From: a virus
Reading direction: 5' to 3' (one strand)
Length of the DNA: 35,745 nucleotides
IMG/VR virus record: IMGVR_UViG_3300049847_000188
Location: 1 to 35,745 of that record
The notes beneath the pieces are model-generated. The model was given only the letters and a program-made list of their open reading frames with translations, ran no database searches and was not told the DNA's origin. The position numbers were made by a program, and so were the translations under genes. Below, piece by piece: positions 16,694-23,594 of this stretch (positions are counted from its first letter, which is position 1; the number at the start of each line of letters is the position of its first letter).

Positions 16694-18847
16694 TTAGTAA
16701 GCCGTCCGGCATATTTCCCAAGCGACATTTGAATGCATCAGGAAAACCACTGACGCCCCATTAGCGCCCGGCGTGTAATTAACAGCGCCGGCCATCTTGA
16801 GATTTGCACCGTTCACGAATGTGCAGTTTGCATTTGTCACACGGACGACGAAGAATTTTCCTTCTATCAACCCAGACGTGAATGATGTAATGTTTGTTGC
16901 GCCGGCAAACGTGATCAGGTGAGAGCTTGCAGCAGACAATGAGCAGACGCCGGCCGTGACGGTCGTAATTGCTGTTGCACCTTTTGCAAGACTAACCGCC
17001 CCCTGATTCAGCAGCGGTATTTGCAGATTGTCAAAACTCGCAGTTCCAAACCCATATTGCCCATTGCCGGCGCTGAGTGTGGACGTTGTGTTATCTGTTA
17101 TCTGCTGCGACCCGGCGCCACCAACCCAATTTATTTTGGGGTTGAACACGTTTCCGCTCAGATCAATCTGCCCATTTGCGCCTGACAGAGTTATACCAGA
17201 CACGCCAGCAATGGCGCCGCCGGATGACCCCCATATGATGGTATTCCGGGTTACCGTTCTGCCAAGCCCGACAGACAGCACGCAGTTTATGAACGTCGTG
17301 TTGGCCCGCGTGCTGCTGGCAATTTTATTGAAAGCGCATACCCCGCCGTAACCTGATGACTGTAAATCTATGCCGATGGCAAAGCCGGCAAACATTAAAT
17401 TATTGATAATATCATTGAAGTTACCCTGGTCAGTTATTCCGGTCCCGCCATCAAGGCCCTCCATGTAGTTATTTGCGACAGTCCAATATTGCGCCTTGCT
17501 GGTCAGTATGATGCCGTTATAACAAGTAGACGCCTCACATTCTGTGATATGCCCCTTGAATATGTTTGCCGTCGTCCCGTCGCCTATCTGGTACGGGGTG
17601 AGCCACCCGCGCGAAGTATTCTTGCGCAGCGTGACCAAACCGGCATCGTGGTCGTTGTGCATGTAAAAGCCGATGCCAGTACGCGCAGCACCTAGCACAG
17701 CGGTGAACGCCCCGCCGTTGAAGGCGTAGTTGTTGTGTAGCTCAACAGTTGCGGCCCACGTACATTCGACGCCGTTGCCGGTTCCGAGTTGGTGCACCAC
17801 GTTGTGGTGGAACTCGCTTGTCGCGAAGAAGGATTCCCAATCAATTACGGCTGTTGTATTTGTGGCCGTGAATCTGATATAAGAAATGTCAGCCTGGCCG
17901 TTACCCGTAACCGCAACGTCCTGAACATATTTGAGCGTCGGGTTTGTGGCATGCGTACCTTTGATTACCGTACCGCCGAGATTCGTGATAACGAATGGCT
18001 CGCCGGTCCCTGCTCCGCGCCAAATAAATGGTTTACCGCGCGTGGTGGACGATCCTGGCATGACAAGCGAGTCATTGACACGGTAACCCCCAGCCGGTTG
18101 CAGAACGCTGCGCCCGGCTGCAAAGGCCGCATCAAGGGCCTCCTGCAGCGCCGCGCGACAGTCAAGCGTGTATGTATAGGCGAGGATGTCGGCCTTCTGC
18201 GCGTCCGAAAAGTGGCCCCAGAAATCTTCGTACCACTGCTGACGCCCAAGTTGCTGCAATTGCGCCTCTGCGGTCGTGCCGGTAAAGTACCCCCCGGCAT
18301 CGTTGCTGCCCACCAGCGCAGCGCCCTGGCCTGCGGTTGTGCTGGCAAGGGCTACCTGCAAAGCTGTCGCGCTTTGATCGGCCAGCAGCGTCACGGCGGG
18401 CTGGCCGAGCGCATCGAAGCTCAGCAGCTTGTTGGCGCGGTCTGTCGCCGTGGGTAAGTCTGTGGCCACCTCGCCAATCGGCAGCTTGATGGCACGCAGC
18501 GCCGCGTCGCGCGCCACTTCCTGCACCATCATCACCAGGCGGTCGAGGTCGGCATTGAGGTCAACCGCCTTCAGGTCGCCGTTCGGCTGGTAGTCGACAG
18601 ACCTGTTTTGCGCCGTCTCGCGCGCCAGGGTGACAATCTGCCCGGTCGTCAGCGTTCCCAGATAGGTGATGGTGCCGCCGCTGGGTGACCCGACGCCCGA
18701 CACGGTGTAGTCAATGCCCAGCGTCTTGGTCACACCGTCGACCTGCACCTCAAGATCGCCTGAGCTGAGCAGCAGGAAGCTGTAGACAAAGGTCGACGAT
18801 CCGGCATAGGCGTATCGGTTGCTAGGGATCTGTACCGTGACGGTCAT
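16694..18847 (-). CDS. Tail fibre / tail spike with beta-helix
   Basis: 717 residues, ATG at 18847. The N-terminus (TVTVQIPSNRYAYAGSSTFV and LEVQVDGVTKTLGIDYTVSG, then LARETAQNRSVDYQPNGDLK) is the T7 gp17-type tail-attachment domain, followed by DLDRLVMMVQEVARDAALRA. From about residue 220 (ADILAYTYTLDCRAALQEAL then GYRVNDSLVMPGS) it enters a right-handed parallel beta-helix rich in Asn/Gly/Thr/Val, like pectate-lyase-type depolymerases. The C-terminal 150 residues form the receptor-binding end. The DNA for the distal part is visibly more AT-rich than the rest of the genome. Confidence 0.85.
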   Translation of the reverse strand: MTVTVQIPSNRYAYAGSSTFVYSFLLLSSGDLEVQVDGVTKTLGIDYTVSGVGSPSGGTITYLGTLTTGQIVTLARETAQNRSVDYQPNGDLKAVDLNADLDRLVMMVQEVARDAALRAIKLPIGEVATDLPTATDRANKLLSFDALGQPAVTLLADQSATALQVALASTTAGQGAALVGSNDAGGYFTGTTAEAQLQQLGRQQWYEDFWGHFSDAQKADILAYTYTLDCRAALQEALDAAFAAGRSVLQPAGGYRVNDSLVMPGSSTTRGKPFIWRGAGTGEPFVITNLGGTVIKGTHATNPTLKYVQDVAVTGNGQADISYIRFTATNTTAVIDWESFFATSEFHHNVVHQLGTGNGVECTWAATVELHNNYAFNGGAFTAVLGAARTGIGFYMHNDHDAGLVTLRKNTSRGWLTPYQIGDGTTANIFKGHITECEASTCYNGIILTSKAQYWTVANNYMEGLDGGTGITDQGNFNDIINNLMFAGFAIGIDLQSSGYGGVCAFNKIASSTRANTTFINCVLSVGLGRTVTRNTIIWGSSGGAIAGVSGITLSGANGQIDLSGNVFNPKINWVGGAGSQQITDNTTSTLSAGNGQYGFGTASFDNLQIPLLNQGAVSLAKGATAITTVTAGVCSLSAASSHLITFAGATNITSFTSGLIEGKFFVVRVTNANCTFVNGANLKMAGAVNYTPGANGASVVFLMHSNVAWEICRTAY

Positions 18848-18889
18848 GCTGTGCGCCTCGCGTGGGTTGCGCAGGCGACGCGCCGTTGG

Positions 18890-20539
18890 TCAGTATTCCA
18901 CCGCTACTTCGTGCACGCCCGCTTCTGGGCGCCAATCCTGTCCGCCACCTCGCGGCGCGATCAAGCCAGCAACATGACGGCCGATCCGCTCGGGCTGCTG
19001 GGTGATGGCTCCGGCCAGGCTGTCGATGTAGTCGTCTGGCTGGTCAGTCACCGCCGGGTTCCAGTCGCGCATCTGGTCGCGCGCCGGGCCGGTCAGCACG
19101 CTGGCATGTGCCCACAACGTGCCCGAGCGCAGCGGCCCCTCAATGGCTTCGAGAATGCGTTTGTTCTTGTTGCCTGCTTCGTGCCGATCCGTCACACCGC
19201 AGTCAAACACGCCGGCCTGCTTCAGCGCCGCTTTGAGGTAGGTAGGCGCAAACGTGCCGGCACCGTTGGTCTCGACGACGATGCGCGGGATGTGCAGCTC
19301 TTTCACCAGCGCGGCAATCTGGTGCACCTGGCCGCCAGTGATGGTCTTGCCGTCGTCAGCGATCTCGGCCACCTCGCCCAGCAGCGACACGGCGCGGTGC
19401 CAGTAGCGCCGGCCGACGTCATCCTGCAACACCACGCAGAACGCCGATACATCGCTCTTTGGCTTGGCGCCAGCCGGGTCCCACTTGGCCGCCAGGCCGA
19501 CGATGCGCGCATTCCCAAGCCACATGCCCAGCTCACCATTCGACTGGCGCAGCACGGGCTCAACGGAATAGGCGCGGATCTTGGCCGGGTCGAGCCGGGT
19601 TTCGTGCACCGGCCGGCTGTGTAGCTGGTACTGGCTGTCCCACTCGTTGATGGTGCGGCAGCCGCGGCGCCGGGTCAGCATCTCGGCCCGGTCGAACCGC
19701 GCCGGCCAGGCGTGCCCTGCATAGAGGTCGACCAGACCACCCAGCACGCGAGCGAACATGATCACATCCCCCTTCACGGTGTAGTCGTCGCCCTCGGCCA
19801 GCAGCTTGGCGGTTTCGCCGAACCCGGCAAACACCAGCTCGGGGCGGAATTCGCACCGGTACTTGTGGCCGGTAGCCTGCTCGATGCGCTGGGCCCGTTC
19901 GAACATGCGGATGGTCAGGCAGTCCGCGCCCATGCGCTCCACCTCGTCATAGAGGCTGTCATGGGTGTGCGGCGTGCCGATGAACAGCTGCCGCGCGCCT
20001 GGCACCATGATGTGCGTCTGCTCGCCCAGGCGGTAGCGCATCTTCTCGCGTGCTTCGGGGTTGGTGATGTTGCGCGGGACCTCGACGTCATCGTTCTGTG
20101 CCTCGTCGCACCGGCTGGATGTGATGTTGCTGGTGATGCCGGCCGCCTGCATGGACGGGTTGCGCTCGTCGGCCGCGTCAGGGCACCACCAGAACGATGC
20201 TTCACCCTTTGCGCCCTTCTTGAACCAGTCTTTGGTGAGCGGATGCCGCTGCAACACGCTCTTGGTGTCGCGGCTGGTCTTGTACGCGGTCTTATCCTGG
20301 TCGCCCTGGTGCAGGATGCGATAGGTTGGGTCATCGTAGAACCGCCAGGCGTTGTACACGGCCAGCAGCGTGGATTTGCCGAAGCCGCGGAAGCACCGCA
20401 GACAGCCGAGCCGGCCGCGATGCTCCAGCCAGTGCACGGCCTGCCAGTGGATGTCAGGAACGACCCACCCGCGCTGGTCTGCCCACAGCGCAAAGAACGT
20501 GGCAAAGTTGACCTTACGGCTTGCCGTGGGTGCGCTCAT
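18890..20539 (-). CDS. terL: Terminase large subunit
   Basis: 549 residues. Walker A is RGFGKST at 51-57 and the Walker B-like DEAQ is at 144-147. The nuclease domain has AAKWDPAGAKPKSDVSAFCV (Asp), RIVVETNGAG and PDDYIDSLAGA (Asp), the RNase H-like triad layout. It resembles T7 gp19/BPP-1-type packaging motors, which pump DNA into the procapsid through the portal and cut it. The start at 20539 overlaps the small-subunit gene by 26 bp. Confidence 0.92.
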   Translation of the reverse strand: MSAPTASRKVNFATFFALWADQRGWVVPDIHWQAVHWLEHRGRLGCLRCFRGFGKSTLLAVYNAWRFYDDPTYRILHQGDQDKTAYKTSRDTKSVLQRHPLTKDWFKKGAKGEASFWWCPDAADERNPSMQAAGITSNITSSRCDEAQNDDVEVPRNITNPEAREKMRYRLGEQTHIMVPGARQLFIGTPHTHDSLYDEVERMGADCLTIRMFERAQRIEQATGHKYRCEFRPELVFAGFGETAKLLAEGDDYTVKGDVIMFARVLGGLVDLYAGHAWPARFDRAEMLTRRRGCRTINEWDSQYQLHSRPVHETRLDPAKIRAYSVEPVLRQSNGELGMWLGNARIVGLAAKWDPAGAKPKSDVSAFCVVLQDDVGRRYWHRAVSLLGEVAEIADDGKTITGGQVHQIAALVKELHIPRIVVETNGAGTFAPTYLKAALKQAGVFDCGVTDRHEAGNKNKRILEAIEGPLRSGTLWAHASVLTGPARDQMRDWNPAVTDQPDDYIDSLAGAITQQPERIGRHVAGLIAPRGGGQDWRPEAGVHEVAVEY

Positions 20540-20879
20540 CGAACGCCTGCTTCTTGGCCTTGTCGAGCGCGCGATTTACCGCTGCGCTGGCGCGTCGCTC
20601 CGCTTCCTTGATCTGGCGGTCAAGGTCTGCATCGTCCTCGGCTTGCGCGGCCGCGCCGCCGGGCTGCTGCCGGTCCAGCATGTCGAGGGTGAACCGCAAC
20701 ACGCCACCGGTGGCCATGGCGTTCTTCTTGCACCAGTAGCGGTCCCCGCGCTCCTGCTGCGTCAGGTCGGCAGGACCCACGCTGCCGCCCGGCCACTCGC
20801 CCGGGTCGGCCTCGGTCAGGAAGGTGTCGGCCAGCTTCTCGGCCAGGTCGTTCAGTCGCGCCACTTGATCAGGTCTCAT
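20514..20879 (-). CDS. Probable terminase small subunit
   Basis: 121 residues from the ATG at 20879 overlapping the upstream stop. RPDQVARLNDLAEKLADTFL, then an acidic/Trp segment with DRYWCKKNAMATGGVLRFTL, then a long charged helix (DDADLDRQIKEAERRASAAV then NRALDKAKKQAFDERTHGK). Position immediately before terL, small size and helix-rich oligomerisation-like C-terminus match small subunits of this phage group, which recognise the packaging site. Assigned from context more than from sequence motifs. Confidence 0.7.
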   Translation of the reverse strand: MRPDQVARLNDLAEKLADTFLTEADPGEWPGGSVGPADLTQQERGDRYWCKKNAMATGGVLRFTLDMLDRQQPGGAAAQAEDDADLDRQIKEAERRASAAVNRALDKAKKQAFDERTHGKP

Positions 20880-23398
20880 TGCCCTACCGCCTTTCCAATG
20901 TCCGGCGCCCGGTCCGGGCCGCCGGTGCCCAGCCGCCACCAGTAGCCCTGGCCCCATTCCTTCGCCGCGCGCTGCTGCATCTTGCCCAGATACCCTGGGC
21001 TTAGATTCTCCTGCAGCGCATGCATGCCGGCATGATCGAGTGCAGCCTTGGCGTACCACAGGTTCACATACGGCGCGTTCTGCCGGGCCAGGTTGATGGT
21101 CTCGGCCGCGGCGTGCGTCTCCTTGCCCTTGAGCTTCTTCCAGCTGTTCTCGATGCCGATGCCGGCGCCCTGCATCGCAGTGCCCAGCGCAGGACCCAGC
21201 GCCGTGCCGGCCATGCCACGCACCACGTCGCTGACGCTGTTGCCCGGGTCGTTGAGCAGCATGTCGCCGACGATGGACAGGCCGCCGCCTTGCGCCACCG
21301 CGCGCGCCCAGAACTTGGCCGCGTGGTCGCCGGTCATGTCGATGGGATCCTTGCCGGCCGTGACCTGCTTGGCCTGCAGCGCGATGGCGCCCAGGGCTGT
21401 GGTCGTGACCATGATGGCCCCGCCGTACATCAGCCGGTTAGCCATGGCCGGCGCGCTGCCGTCCGTCACCCTGGGCGCTTCAAGCATGCGCCGCCAGTGC
21501 CGCGACACCATGGCGATGGGAAAGCTCTTGAACTGCATCACCGACCGCGCCAGCTCGCCGCGCACCGTGCCGCGCTGCGTGGCGCCGCCGGCTGCAATGG
21601 CCTTGGTGGCAAGGTCCGGGTTCAGCACCGCGTATTCGCTTTCGTCGGTGATGAGGCCCAGCACCTTGGACACCACCTCGCCGGCCCGCTCGTCGCCGGT
21701 GGCGTGGATGGCTTCTGGCGTCAGGTGCTCGCGCCCCTGAAAGTCGGTCAACTGGGCCTGCGTGATCACGCCCCAGTCCGCTTCGGTGATGCCCTTGCGC
21801 TCCAGGTGGGTGCGGTCCCACTCGCCCAGCTTGGTCCACTCGGTCTTGGACAGCCTGGCCAGGCCCTGCATCATGGTGAGGCTGAAGGCCCGGCGCAGGG
21901 TGTCGGTCCAGGCGTTCATGAGTGACAACTTAAGCACGCTGTTGGCCAGGCGCCCGCTCCACGTCTGCGCCAGGTTGTCGCCGGTCCAGCGGTTAAGGTC
22001 GCCGGCCATGCTCTCGGCGATGATGCCGTGCGTGGTCAGGAAGTCGCGCGTGTCGCCGCTGGCGGCCACCTTGCCGTAGTTGCGGATCGAGTCCCAGTAG
22101 CTCAGGCGGTTGAACCCGGTGTTCACGAAGTAGGTGCCCAGGTCCGTGATGCTGCTGATGACGGCGCTGCCCAGCTTACCAAAGGTCTGGATGTTACGCA
22201 CGTCGGTGCCCACCTGGGCGATGCGCGCCGACTGCGGGCTGCTGGCCGTGCCGTTGATCATGTCCCAGTAGGACTGGGGCCGCAGGCCGAAACTGCGCGT
22301 CAGGTTGTCGGCCGGCGTGCCGTCGGCGTGTGCGGCCAGGTCGAACTGCAGGCGCATCTGTGCGTTCGGGTTCGGGCCGTAGCGCTCGACCAGGCCGATG
22401 TCGCGCGCCATGCGCCCTACGTGGCCCATCATGGCGTCATACATGCTGCCGCGCCCGAACTCCTGCACGTAGGACAAGAAGGCGTCGGCGTCCTTGAAGT
22501 GCAGCTCCCGGTGCTCGCTGCCGCGATTTGCCCGCGCGCCGCTGCCTTGAAAGGCGCCGGGCTCCTGCTTGTTCATGCCGTCCGTGCTGATCGTCTCCCA
22601 CACCCGGCCTAGGATGTCGCGCACCTCGGCATCGCCCAGGCGTGCGCCGGCCTCATCGACGTAGCGCGAGCGGTCCAGCCGGTCGAGCATCTTGCTCACC
22701 CAGGCATCGCGCCCGGCGGCCCGCACGCGCGCCGAGTCGTGCGGCTGCGGCAGGTAGCCGTAATCCAGCCGGCCCACGTCGCCCCCGGCGTTGTTGAAGC
22801 GCTGGCGCAGCTCCTCGATGGTGGTGAGCCAGGCCTTGGCGCCCTCCTGCGCTGCCTTGTTGCCGGTGCGCCCGTCCGCGTTGCCGAAGATCTCGGCCGC
22901 CACGTCGCGCGTCATCTGCGGGTTCTCCGCGTCGAACAGGAACATGGCCACGCGGCGGCCGGCGCCTGTGCCCTTCGTGGAGTCGACCGCGTCCATGAGG
23001 TCCATCAGCCGGGCCATCGATTCCTGCTTCACGCCGCTGATGTACTGGCCTGTGTGCTCGATGTCGCGCACCAGGGCCTGCGCGCGCTTGTCGCCGTCGA
23101 ACAGGCGCAGCATGTCGGCCACGCGCGCCTCGGTGGCCGCGGTCTTGACGATCTGCAACTGCACGTTGGCAACCTTGCGCGCGGCCTCGGCCTGAATGTC
23201 CTGCATCGCCCGGTCGGCAGCCATCATCATGCGCTGATCGGGCGTCATGGCTTGCCAATCCTTCTCGGTGCGCGCAAGCTCGCGCATCGTGCGGCGCATG
23301 CGGCTGTCGATGTCGGCGAGCTGGGCATCGGTCAAGGGGCGCTCTCGCCCGCCGGCCTTGGCCGCCGCCTGCACCGCTTCAATGCATTGGGGTTTCAT
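20876..23398 (-). CDS. Large internal virion (ejection) protein
   Basis: 840 residues. Helical throughout: N-terminal repeats of charged helices (DAQLADIDSRMRRTMRELAR, DQRMMMAADRAMQDIQAEAA), a central region with ISSITDLGTYFVNTGFNRLS and WSGRLANSVLKLSLMNAWTD, and a C-terminal part with hydrophobic stretches (MYGGAIMVTTTALGAIALQA) and WARAVAQGGGLSIVGDMLLN. This is the style of the third, largest internal core protein in BPP-1-like podoviruses, thought to be ejected into the cell to build the DNA conduit. Not enzymatic by motif. Confidence 0.8.
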   Translation of the reverse strand: MKPQCIEAVQAAAKAGGRERPLTDAQLADIDSRMRRTMRELARTEKDWQAMTPDQRMMMAADRAMQDIQAEAARKVANVQLQIVKTAATEARVADMLRLFDGDKRAQALVRDIEHTGQYISGVKQESMARLMDLMDAVDSTKGTGAGRRVAMFLFDAENPQMTRDVAAEIFGNADGRTGNKAAQEGAKAWLTTIEELRQRFNNAGGDVGRLDYGYLPQPHDSARVRAAGRDAWVSKMLDRLDRSRYVDEAGARLGDAEVRDILGRVWETISTDGMNKQEPGAFQGSGARANRGSEHRELHFKDADAFLSYVQEFGRGSMYDAMMGHVGRMARDIGLVERYGPNPNAQMRLQFDLAAHADGTPADNLTRSFGLRPQSYWDMINGTASSPQSARIAQVGTDVRNIQTFGKLGSAVISSITDLGTYFVNTGFNRLSYWDSIRNYGKVAASGDTRDFLTTHGIIAESMAGDLNRWTGDNLAQTWSGRLANSVLKLSLMNAWTDTLRRAFSLTMMQGLARLSKTEWTKLGEWDRTHLERKGITEADWGVITQAQLTDFQGREHLTPEAIHATGDERAGEVVSKVLGLITDESEYAVLNPDLATKAIAAGGATQRGTVRGELARSVMQFKSFPIAMVSRHWRRMLEAPRVTDGSAPAMANRLMYGGAIMVTTTALGAIALQAKQVTAGKDPIDMTGDHAAKFWARAVAQGGGLSIVGDMLLNDPGNSVSDVVRGMAGTALGPALGTAMQGAGIGIENSWKKLKGKETHAAAETINLARQNAPYVNLWYAKAALDHAGMHALQENLSPGYLGKMQQRAAKEWGQGYWWRLGTGGPDRAPDIGKAVGQ

Positions 23399-23594
23399 GC
23401 GTCAATCCTTGCTGTTCATCGCCGGCCTAGCCGGACTGTTTTCCATCGTGCCGCTGGCAACCTGGGCCGCTACAGGCAGCTGGCGCCGCGCGCTGGAAGC
23501 TGCCAGGGGATATGGCGCCCTGTGGCTGGCCATGGGTGGCTTGGCGGCTGTTGGTGCGGTGATCGGCCTCATCGCCGCGGCCCTCACGCCCTGA
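23397..23594 (+). CDS. Two-helix membrane protein on the opposite strand
   Basis: 65 residues on the plus strand, exactly filling the 185-bp gap between two minus-strand virion genes. The ATG at 23397 shares bases with the divergent start of the 23398 gene. LLFIAGLAGLFSIVPLATWA and YGALWLAMGGLAAVGAVIGL are two strong transmembrane helices separated by a basic RRALEAARG turn, then LIAAALTP. The hydrophobic pattern is much better than any minus-strand frame here. A moron-like small membrane gene (superinfection exclusion, holin-like or envelope-acting) is plausible. RBS is only a weak TTGGGG. Confidence 0.55.
   Translation: MRQSLLFIAGLAGLFSIVPLATWAATGSWRRALEAARGYGALWLAMGGLAAVGAVIGLIAAALTP

Noticed and set aside
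16363-18847. Diversity-generating retroelement near the tail fibre, as in BPP-1.
   Set aside because: No reverse transcriptase, no variable/template repeat and no accessory gene are visible near the tail spike.
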